Source of the DNA: Streptosporangium sandarakinum
GTDB lineage: Bacteria; Actinomycetota; Actinomycetes; Streptosporangiales; Streptosporangiaceae
Reading direction: 5' to 3'
Length of the DNA stretch: 64,000 nucleotides
NCBI RefSeq assembly: GCF_013409935.1
Contig: NZ_JACCCO010000001.1
Coordinates: 868,001 to 932,000, forward strand
Every line of letters starts with the position of its first letter. The stretch's first letter is position 1. The notes under the pieces are model-generated. The model saw nothing but the letters and a program-made list of their open reading frames with translations. It made no database searches and was not told the origin of the DNA. Positions 6,929-15,700 of the stretch are shown here, piece by piece. The position numbers were made by a program, and so were the translations under genes.

Positions 6929-9900
6929 ATGCTCGAAGCGATGCGGGAGGACCCCTCGTCCGCCTCGTTGCCAGGTACGCGACACGTCTCATCTCCGGCG
7001 GAGACGCCTGCGGAAGCACCCGCGGGAACACCGCCGGCGACCCCGGTTCCCGTCGAATGGACGTCGGGACCGTCCCATGTCTCCCCCCGGACCACGCTGT
7101 GCGACCTCATCGCCGCGCAGGCGGCCCGCTCCCCCGGTGCCCCGGCCGTCCGCCAGTGGGACGCCCTTCTCACCTACCGTGACCTGCTTTCCTCGGCCAC
7201 CGCGCTGGCGGCTCGGCTGCGTGCCCTCGGGGTCGGCCCCGAGGTCCGGGTGGGGTTGTGCCTGCGGCGCACCCCGCTCATGCCGGTGGCGGCGCTCGGC
7301 GTGATGCTGGCGGGCGGCGCCTACGTCCCGCTGGACCCGGGGCATCCCCGTCGCCGGCTCCAGGAGGTGATCGAGGACGCGGCGATCGGCGTGGTCGTGG
7401 CCGACGAGGACGGCCGTGGCCTGCTGCGGGAGTGCGGATGCACGCTGGTCGTCCCGGAGATCGTGTCGTCCCCGGCCGAACCGTCCCCCGCCGGGCTTTC
7501 TCCCACCGGGCCGCTCCCCTCCGAGCCGTCCCCCTCCGAGCCGATCCTCACCGGCCGACCTCCCGCCGATCCGTCCTCCGGAGTCCCCGGCTCCGGGGTT
7601 TCGGTCTCCGGCGAGGTTCCGGTCTCCGGGGACGCCCGTCCCGGCAACGCCGCGTACGTGCTGTACACGTCGGGTTCGACGGGCCGTCCCAAGGGCGTGG
7701 TGGTGGACCACGCCTCGGCGGTGGCGTTCGTGACGGCGGCGGTGGCGCGTTTCGGGCTGGACGCCTCGTGCCGGTCGATCGCGTTCTCGGCGCTGGGGTT
7801 CGACGTGTCGGTGCTCGACATGTTCGCGCCGCTGGCGGCGGGCGGGTGCGTGCGGCTCGTGCCGGACGAGGACAGGGTGGATCCGGGCCGGTTGCAGCGG
7901 TTCCTGGAGGCGCACGAGGTCACGTGGGGGTTCGTGCCGCCCGCCCTGCTTCCGCTGGTGGATCCGGCGCGGCTGCCGCGTCTGCGGGATCTGGTGACGG
8001 CCGGGGAGCCTCCGGGGCCGGAGCAGGTGGCCCGGTGGTCGGCGTACGCGCGGTTCCACAACTGGTACGGGCCGACGGAGACGACGGTGTGCGTGGTGGG
8101 GGCGGAGCTGTCGGGGGTGTGGGACCGGCCGCTGCCGATCGGCCGCCCGCTGGCCGGCTGCCGGGCGCACGTGCTGGACGATCGGATGCGGGAGTGCCCG
8201 GTGGGGGTGCCGGGTGAGCTGCACATCGGCGGTCCGCAGGTGAGCCGGGGGTATTTGGGTCGTCCGGGGCTGACGGCCGAGCGGTTCGTGCCCGATCCGT
8301 TCTCGGCTGAGCCCGGCGCGCGGCTGTACCGGACGGGTGACCGGGTGGCCTGGCAGGAGGACGGCCGGATCGCGTTCATGGGGCGGCTGGACCGGCAGGT
8401 GAAGGTCCAGGGGCAGCGGGTGGAGATCGGCGAGGTCGAGTCGGTGGTGCGGGCTCACCCGGGGGTGCTGCAGGCGGTGGTGGACGTGCCCGGGGAGCTG
8501 GTGGCGTACGTGGCGCCGCTGGACGCGCCCGACCTGGCCGCGTTGCGGGAGCACTGCGCGTTGCGGCTGCCGCCGTACATGGTGCCGACGAGGGTGGTGC
8601 GGGTGGCGGCGTTGCCGCTGAACGCGTCGGGGAAGGTGGATCTGGGCGCGCTGCGGACCGCGCACGGCCCGGTGGCCGCCGGGTCCGGAACGGACGGCGG
8701 GCTGGCGGCGATCTGGTCGCGGGTGCTGCAGGCTCCGCCGCCGGAGGCGGACGACGACTTCTTCGCCGTCGGCGGGCACTCGCTGCGTGCGATGCGGCTG
8801 GTGGCGGCGGTCCGGGCGGAGCTGGGGCGGGAGATCTCGGTCGAGGACGTCCATTCGGCCCGGGTGTACGGCGCGCTGGCGGCGAGGGTGGCGGGCGCGC
8901 CGCGTGTCGGCGGGTCCGGCCGGGGCGGGGGTCACGCGGAGGACGGGGCTCCTCCGGAGAACGAGGATGTCCGGGACGGCGTCCCCGGCGCTTCCGGTGC
9001 CGCCGCGAGGCCGGTGCCGTCGGCCGGTGTCGCCGGTTCCGCCGTGGGGCCGGCGCTGTCGGCGGCGCAGCGGCGCATGTGGTTCGTGGAGCGACTGGCG
9101 CCGGACACCCCCGCGCACAACATCGCGATGGCGGAGCGGGTGCGGGGCCCGTTGGACGCGGGTGCCCTGGAGCGGGCGCTGGGGGCGGTGGTGGCCCGGC
9201 ACGAGGCGTTGCGGTGGCGGGTTCCGGCGGAGGACGGTGTGCCGCGGGTGTCGGTGGCCCCGGCGGGGCCGGTGCCGTTGCCCGTGGAGGATCTGTCCGG
9301 TCTCGCGGCGGACGCGCGGGAGGCGGCGCTGGCGCGGGTGCTGGACCGCGAGGCCCGGGAGCGGTTCGACCTGGCGGCGGGGCCGCTGCTGCGGGCCAGG
9401 CTGGTGCGGCTGGCGGCGGACGAGCACGTGGTGGCGGTGACGGTGCACCACATCGTGTTCGACGGCTGGTCGCAGGATGTGTTCTTCCGGGATCTGGGCG
9501 TGGCCTACCGGGGTGGGGCGCTGGAGCCGGTGGGGGTCTCGTTCGGCGACTACGTGCGGTGGGCGCGGGAGCGGGACGGCGGAGCCTCCGGGGCGGGGCT
9601 TCCCGCGGACGGGGCCTCCGGGGCTGAGGCCACCGGTGACGGGGCCTCTGGCAGCGGATTCTCCGGGGGCGGGGTCTCCGCGGGTGGAGCCTCCGGGGAG
9701 GCACTGGAGTGGTGGTGTGCCCATCTGGAGGGCGCGCCGACGGTGGTGGACCTGCCGAGGGACGCGCCGCGTCCGCCGGTGCAGACGTTCCGCGGTGCCG
9801 TACGGCGGGCGGGGCTGGACGGTGAGCTGGGCGGGCGGGTCAGGCGGCTGGCGGCGGAGCTTGGGGTGACGCCGTACCCGGTGCTGCTGGCGGCGTTCGG

Positions 9901-12529
9901 TGAGCTGGTGGCCCGGTTGACCGGTGAGCGGGACCTGCTGGTCGGCACGCCGTACGCCGATCGGGGGCGCGCGGCGTTCGCGGAACTGGTGGGGATGTGC
10001 GTGCGGATGCTGCCGCTGCGGTTGCGCCAGGACGGCGACGCGTCCTTCGCCGAGTCCGTTTTGCGGTGCCGGGATGAGCTGGCGGAGGTGGTGGCGCGGG
10101 GGGACGTGCCGCTGGAGCGGGTGGTGGAGGCGTTGCGGGTGCCCCGGGATCTGGGGCGGAACCCGGTGACGCAGGTGTTGTTCAACATGTACGACTTCGC
10201 CGGGGCGAAGCTGGACCTGCCGGGATGTACGGCGGAGCCGCTGGCGGCGGGCCTGCCGGGTTCGCTGTTCGACCTGACGCTGTACGTCGCGGCGGAGCCG
10301 GGGCCCGAACCGGGACCGGGACCGGAGGCGGGATCGGGTGCTGAGCCGGGGCCCGGGTCCGCGGGGGGTTACGCCCTGCAGCTGGTGTACAACCCGGATC
10401 TGTTCTCCGCGGCGCGGATGGAGGCCCTGCTGACGGGTTACGCGTGCCTGCTGGAGGATCTGCTGGCGCGTCCGGACGAGCCGGTACGGCTGGCGCGGAC
10501 TGCGAAGGACCCGGCTGACGGAGAACCGGCGGGGTCCGGGTCGCCACCCGTGTGGGACGGTCCCGGGCTGCCGGAGTCCCTGCGGGCCGGCGCGGTGGCG
10601 GAGGGTTCGGGGCGGGTGCTGGACGGCGCGGCGCTGGCGTCGTTGCGGGACCGGGTGGCCGGTGCGGTGCGCGGGGCGGGGGTGGAGCCGGGGCAGGCGG
10701 TGGCGGTGCTGGCGTCGCGGGTTCCGGAGTTGCCGGGCGTGCTGCTGGGCGTGCTGGTGAGCGGGGCGAGGTGGGTGGTCCTCGATCCGGCGTATCCGGT
10801 GGCGGTGCTGGCGCGTCAGGCGGAGGCCGCGGGGGCGGTGGCGGTGCTGCGCTGCCCGGGGGCACCGGGCGGCGCGGACCTGCCGATGCCCGCGGGTCTG
10901 CGGGAGATCGTGCCGTCCGACGGGTGGGAGGTCGCACCGGCTGACGCGGATGCGCCGGGGGCGGGGCCGTGTCCGGCGCGGGGGTATCTGTCGCTGACGT
11001 CGGGCACGACGGGTGAGCCCAAGCCGGTGGTGACGGGTGAGGGTCCGCTGGCGCACTTCGCGCACTGGTACGTGGAGACGTTCGGGGTGTCGCCGGCCGA
11101 CCGTTTCGCGTTGCTGTCGGGGCTCGCGCACGATCCGGCGCTGCGGGACCTGTTCGTGCCGCTGGTGGCGGGTGCGCGGCTGTGCGTCCCCGAGGCGGCG
11201 ACGGTGCGTGATCCGCTGCGGCTGGCGGGGTGGCTGCGTGAGCACCGCGTGACCGTGCTGCATCTGACGCCGCAGCTGGCGCGGATGCTGTGCGGGACGG
11301 GCGGGGTGCTGCCGGATGTGCGGCTGGTCGCGACGGGGGGTGACCGTCTCACCTTCGCCGACGCCGGGCGGTTGCGTCGCCTGGCGCCCGCGGCGCGTGT
11401 GGTGGCGTTCTACGGCACGACGGAGACGCCGCAGGCGCACGCGTGGTACGAGGTTCCGCCCGGCGCGGCGGAGAGCGCGGAGCCGGTGCCGGCCGGGCGG
11501 GGAGTCGAGGGCAGCGAGCTGCTGGTGCTGGCCGGGCACGGTGGCCGGGCGGGGGTGGGTGAGCTGGGCGAGGTGGTGGTGCGCAGCGCCAACCTCGCGG
11601 ACGGTTACCTCGACGCCGAGCTGACCCGGGCGCGGTTCACCGCGGAGGGTTTCCGGACCGGTGACCTGGGGCGGTTGAACCCGGACGGGACGGTGACGCT
11701 CGCCGGGCGGCGGGACGACCAGGTGAAGGTGCGGGGCTTCCGGGTGGAGCCGGGCGGGGTGGAGGCGGCGCTGGCGGCTCATCCGGCGGTGCGGTCGGCG
11801 GCGGTCGTGGCGGTGGGCGGCGGCGCCGGCGGTGCCGGTGGCGGGCGTGAGGCTGTGCTGTACGGCTACGCCGTCCCGGTCAGGCCGGGGGTGTCGTCCG
11901 CGCGGCTGCTGGAGCATCTGCGGGGGGTGCTGCCGGAGTACGCGGTGCCCGCCGGGGTGGAGGTGGTGGCGGCGTTGCCGTTGACGCCGAACGGCAAGGT
12001 GGATCGTGCCGCGTTGCGTCTGCGGGCGCCCGGTCCGGCGGCGATGTCCGCCGGGCGGGGCCACGCCCTGGACGGCGGTCCCGGCGGTGGTCCGGCCGGT
12101 GTTCCGGGACTCGATCCGGCGGCGATGTCCGCGGGGCGGGGCCACGGCCCGGCCGGTGGTCCCGGAGGCGGTCCGGCGAAGGTGCCGGGGCGCGGTGCGG
12201 GTGGTGGTCCGGGTGGGGAGCCCTCGGGGCCGACGGAGCGGGCGGTGGCCGAGGTGTGGCGGGCCGTGCTCGGTGTGCCCCGGGTGCGGGCGACGGACAA
12301 CTTCTTCGAGATCGGCGGTCATTCGCTGGCGATCGCCGCGGTGCAGGCGCGGCTGGCGGGGGTCCTCGGCCGGGAGGTTCCGGTCGTGGACCTGTTCCGG
12401 CATCCGACCGTGCGGGCCCTGGCGGCGCATCTGGACGGCGGGGGTGACAGCCCGGGTCTGGACCGGGCCGCGCGGCGGCTCGCCGTACGGCGGGACCGGA
12501 TGAGGGGGCGGGCCCGCAGACCTGACTGA
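6929..12529 (+). CDS. NRPS1: A-PCP-C-A-PCP nonribosomal peptide synthetase
   Basis: An 1866-residue synthetase that begins directly with an adenylation domain, so it is a likely loading subunit. A1 spans about 45-575 (YTSGSTGRPKGVV, YGPTETT, YRTGD, NASGKVD). PCP1 has its phosphopantetheine Ser at 618 (GGHS). The C domain has HHIVFDG with the catalytic His at 841. A2 spans about 1190-1690 and PCP2 Ser is at 1799. Specificity residues I read for A1 are D-V-L-G-V-A-W-V-C, matching no substrate I recognise; the V-A-x-V-C pattern resembles aromatic codes. A2 is divergent: SGTTGEPKPVV, HDPALRDLF and YGTTETPQA replace the usual motifs, and it reads D-P-R-H-V-T-F-Q-A. Large Pro/Gly/Ser/Glu-rich insertions interrupt A1 (about 180-235), the C domain (about 885-930) and its end (about 1120-1150). 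Domain calls are secure; substrates are not. Confidence 0.9.
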   Translation: MLEAMREDPSSASLPGTRHVSSPAETPAEAPAGTPPATPVPVEWTSGPSHVSPRTTLCDLIAAQAARSPGAPAVRQWDALLTYRDLLSSATALAARLRALGVGPEVRVGLCLRRTPLMPVAALGVMLAGGAYVPLDPGHPRRRLQEVIEDAAIGVVVADEDGRGLLRECGCTLVVPEIVSSPAEPSPAGLSPTGPLPSEPSPSEPILTGRPPADPSSGVPGSGVSVSGEVPVSGDARPGNAAYVLYTSGSTGRPKGVVVDHASAVAFVTAAVARFGLDASCRSIAFSALGFDVSVLDMFAPLAAGGCVRLVPDEDRVDPGRLQRFLEAHEVTWGFVPPALLPLVDPARLPRLRDLVTAGEPPGPEQVARWSAYARFHNWYGPTETTVCVVGAELSGVWDRPLPIGRPLAGCRAHVLDDRMRECPVGVPGELHIGGPQVSRGYLGRPGLTAERFVPDPFSAEPGARLYRTGDRVAWQEDGRIAFMGRLDRQVKVQGQRVEIGEVESVVRAHPGVLQAVVDVPGELVAYVAPLDAPDLAALREHCALRLPPYMVPTRVVRVAALPLNASGKVDLGALRTAHGPVAAGSGTDGGLAAIWSRVLQAPPPEADDDFFAVGGHSLRAMRLVAAVRAELGREISVEDVHSARVYGALAARVAGAPRVGGSGRGGGHAEDGAPPENEDVRDGVPGASGAAARPVPSAGVAGSAVGPALSAAQRRMWFVERLAPDTPAHNIAMAERVRGPLDAGALERALGAVVARHEALRWRVPAEDGVPRVSVAPAGPVPLPVEDLSGLAADAREAALARVLDREARERFDLAAGPLLRARLVRLAADEHVVAVTVHHIVFDGWSQDVFFRDLGVAYRGGALEPVGVSFGDYVRWARERDGGASGAGLPADGASGAEATGDGASGSGFSGGGVSAGGASGEALEWWCAHLEGAPTVVDLPRDAPRPPVQTFRGAVRRAGLDGELGGRVRRLAAELGVTPYPVLLAAFGELVARLTGERDLLVGTPYADRGRAAFAELVGMCVRMLPLRLRQDGDASFAESVLRCRDELAEVVARGDVPLERVVEALRVPRDLGRNPVTQVLFNMYDFAGAKLDLPGCTAEPLAAGLPGSLFDLTLYVAAEPGPEPGPGPEAGSGAEPGPGSAGGYALQLVYNPDLFSAARMEALLTGYACLLEDLLARPDEPVRLARTAKDPADGEPAGSGSPPVWDGPGLPESLRAGAVAEGSGRVLDGAALASLRDRVAGAVRGAGVEPGQAVAVLASRVPELPGVLLGVLVSGARWVVLDPAYPVAVLARQAEAAGAVAVLRCPGAPGGADLPMPAGLREIVPSDGWEVAPADADAPGAGPCPARGYLSLTSGTTGEPKPVVTGEGPLAHFAHWYVETFGVSPADRFALLSGLAHDPALRDLFVPLVAGARLCVPEAATVRDPLRLAGWLREHRVTVLHLTPQLARMLCGTGGVLPDVRLVATGGDRLTFADAGRLRRLAPAARVVAFYGTTETPQAHAWYEVPPGAAESAEPVPAGRGVEGSELLVLAGHGGRAGVGELGEVVVRSANLADGYLDAELTRARFTAEGFRTGDLGRLNPDGTVTLAGRRDDQVKVRGFRVEPGGVEAALAAHPAVRSAAVVAVGGGAGGAGGGREAVLYGYAVPVRPGVSSARLLEHLRGVLPEYAVPAGVEVVAALPLTPNGKVDRAALRLRAPGPAAMSAGRGHALDGGPGGGPAGVPGLDPAAMSAGRGHGPAGGPGGGPAKVPGRGAGGGPGGEPSGPTERAVAEVWRAVLGVPRVRATDNFFEIGGHSLAIAAVQARLAGVLGREVPVVDLFRHPTVRALAAHLDGGGDSPGLDRAARRLAVRRDRMRGRARRPD

Positions 12530-12536
12530 GCCGGGC

Positions 12537-12558
12537 GGTCCCGCCGTACGGCGGGGCC
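12537..12558 (+). terminator. Palindromic hairpin after NRPS1
   Basis: CCCGCCGTACGGCGGG (12540-12555) is a perfect 16-bp palindrome, extended by a G/T wobble and two more pairs. It lies eight bases past the NRPS1 stop, with no U-tract. It may attenuate read-through or protect mRNA between the loading NRPS and the PKS. Confidence 0.45.
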
Positions 12559-12594
12559 GCGCCGCGTGCGGTGCCCGCGCCCGGCCGCGGGTGC

Positions 12595-12648
12595 CGGAGA
12601 GGAAAGCCGCAAAGGAAAGCCGGAGAACCACAGAAAGCCGGAGAAAGC
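12595..12648 (+). repeat. Purine-rich short direct repeats between NRPS1 and the PKS gene
   Basis: Repeated GGAAAGCC and GAAAGCCGGAGAA words (starts near 12601, 12614 and 12632) occupy the otherwise empty 200-bp NRPS1-PKS spacer. No coding function is seen; the open frame through it is a Lys/Arg-rich string upstream of the real PKS start. Confidence 0.4.
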
Positions 12649-12728
12649 GCCCCCGAAGAGGCCCCAAGAGGGACCGCCGCGCCGGCGGGCCACGGAACCG
12701 CGAGGCCCGCCGGGCCGCAGGAGAGCTC

Positions 12729-15700
12729 GTGAGTGAGAGGGAAGGGACCCAACGCATGGCCGAGGAACCCACGGTGGAGCCGATCGCGATCATCGGTCTT
12801 TCGTGCCGGGTGCCGGGAGCCGGGGACGCCGGGCAGTTCTGGCGCAACCTCGCCGACGGGGTGGAGTCGCTGACGCGGTTCACCCTGGAGGAGCAGCGGG
12901 CGCTGGGCGTCTCGGAGCGGGTGCTGGAGGATCCGAACTTCGTCCCGGCCGCGATGATGCTGGACGACCACCAGGATTTCGACGCCGCGTTCTTCGGCAT
13001 GTCGATCCGGGAGGCGGAGATCCGGGATCCGCAGCACCGGCTCTTCCTGGAGCTGGCGCACACGGCGCTGGAGGACGCCGGTTACGACCCGTTCCGGTAT
13101 CCGGGTGAGATCGGTGTCTACGCCGGGTCGGGTTCGGACTTCTACCAGTGGATCAACATCCGCAGCAACGCCCAGGCGCACGCGAACGCGGGCTGGCTGG
13201 CCGTGATGGTGGGCAACCATGTCGACTACTGCGCCACGCTGGCGTCGTACAAGCTGGACCTGCGGGGTCCGAGTTACACGCTGCACACGGCGTGTTCGAC
13301 GTCGCTGGTGGCGGTGCACGTGGCGGCGGAGGCGCTGCGCAACGGCGAGTGCGACATGGCGCTGGCGGGCAGCGCGATGCTGGACCTGCCGCAGGGGCAG
13401 GGGTACGTCTACGACGAGGACGGCATCGTCTCCCCCGACGGTCACTGCCGGGCCTTCGACGCGAAGGCGGCGGGCACGATCTGGGGCAGCGGCGGCGGGG
13501 TGGTGGTGCTGAAGCGGCTGTCCGAGGCGCTGGCCGACGGTGACAACGTCCGGGCCGTCGTCCTGGGCAACGCGATCAACAACGACGGCGCGGGCAAGGT
13601 CGGGTTCTCGGCGCCCAGCATGGACGGCCAGGCGGCCGTGGTCGCGCAGGCGCTGGGGGTGGGCGGGGTGGACCCGCGGACGGTGACCTACGTGGAGGCG
13701 CACGGCACGGGCACCGCGCTGGGCGACCCGATCGAGGTGGCGGCGCTGAGCAGCGTGTTCCAGCAGGACACGGCCGACACGCAGTGGTGCGGCATCGGCT
13801 CGGTGAAGAGCAACATCGGGCACCTGGGCCAGTCGGCGGGCATCGCGAGCCTGATCAAGGCGGTGCTGGCGCTGGAGAACGGGCTGATCCCGCCGACGCT
13901 GCACTACCGGAGCCCGAACCCGAAGATCGATTTCGCGTCGAGCCCGTTCTACGTGGCGGCGGCGCCGACGAAGTGGGAGCGCGACGGTTTCCCGCGGCGG
14001 GCGGGGGTCAGCTCGTTCGGGATCGGCGGCACGAACGCGCACATCGTGCTGGAGGAGGCCCCGGCCGTCGAGCGCGAGGACGTGAACGGCACGGACGGCA
14101 CAGACGGCCTGGGGGGTTCGGGGGCGCGGGCGGCGCATCTGCTGCGCCTGTCGGCGCGGACCGACACGGCGCTGGCGGCGGCGGCCGAGCGGCTGGCCGG
14201 GCATCTGGCGGAGCGTCCGGACCTGCGGCTGGGCGACGTGGCCCACACGTTGCGGGTGGGACGCAGGGAGCTGCCGCGCAGGCTGGCGGTGGTGGCGTCC
14301 GACGTGGCCGACGCGGTGGCGGCGCTGGCCGATCCGCGGCGGGTGATCTCCGGTACGGCGTCGCGGCGCACCCCGGGGGTGGCGTTCCTGTTCTCCGGGC
14401 AGGGCTCGCAGTACGCGGGGATGGGCGCGGAGCTGTACCGCACGGAGCGGGTGTTCGCCGAGGCGGTCGACGAGTGCGCGGAGATCCTGCTGCCGGTGCT
14501 GGGCGAGGACCTGCGGGAGCTGATCTTCGACGGGGGCGAGGAGGCCGGGGAGCGGCTGCGGCGGACCGAGCTGACCCAGCCGGCGCTGTTCACCGTGGAG
14601 TACGCGCTGGCGGTGCTGTGGCGGTCGCTGGGCGTCGAGCCGGCGGCCATGATCGGTCACAGCGTCGGGGAGTACGTCGCGGCGACGGTGGCGGGGGTGT
14701 TCAGCCTGCCGGACGCGTTGCGGCTGGTGGCGGCCAGGGGGCGGCTGGTGCAGGGGCTGCCGGGCGGGTCGATGCTGGCGGTGCGGCTGATGCCGGAGGA
14801 GGTCGGCCCGCTGCTGCCGGACGACGTGTCGGTCGCGGGGGTCAACGGGCCGGGGACATGCGTGGTCGCGGGGCCGTCGGCGTCGATCGAGGAGCTGGCG
14901 GCCCAGCTGGAGGAGGAGGGGGTGGGCGGGGTGGTGCTGCGCACCTCCCACGCCTTCCACTCGGCGATGATGGAGCCGGTTCTGGGAGAGTTCCGGGAGC
15001 TGGTGGCCTCGGTGGAGCGGTCGGCGCCGGGCCTGCCGTTCCTGTCGAACGTGACCGGCACCTGGATCACGGCGGAGGAGGCGACCGACCCGTCCTACTG
15101 GGCGCGGCACCTGCGTGAGCCGGTGCGGTTCGGCGACTGCGTGGCGAACCTGCTCGCCGACGGCGAGTGGATCATGATCGAGTGCGGTCCGGGCGGGCAG
15201 CTCGCCGGGCTGGCGGGGGCGCAGGTTCCGGCGGGCGGGGTGGCGCCGCTGGCGTCGCTGCCCGGCCCGAAGGACGTGGGCGACGACGTGCGGGTGCTGT
15301 CGGCCGCCGTCGGGACGCTGTGGGTGAACGGCCTGGAGCCGGGCGAGTTCGGGGATCCGGGCCGCCGGGTGTCGCTGCCGGGTTACCCGTGGGAGCGGCG
15401 CAGGGCGTGGATCGACCCGGATCCGCAGGGGGCGTTCGTCGGCGGGGTGGCCAACCACGCGGCGCCGGCCGGTGGGGAGCTGCCGCCGTCGGAGTGGTTC
15501 AGCGTGCCGGTGTGGCGGCAGGCGGCTCCGGCGCCGGTGCCGTCCGTGCCGGTGGGCCGCGCGCTGGTGTTCGCCGACGAGGGTTCGGCGGCGCTGGTGG
15601 CGGCGCTGCGCGCGGCCGGGGCCGAGGTGACCGAGGTGCGGCCGGGTGCGGCGTTCTCGGCGTCGGAGGCGGGTTTCACCGTACGGCCGGCGGAGCGGGC

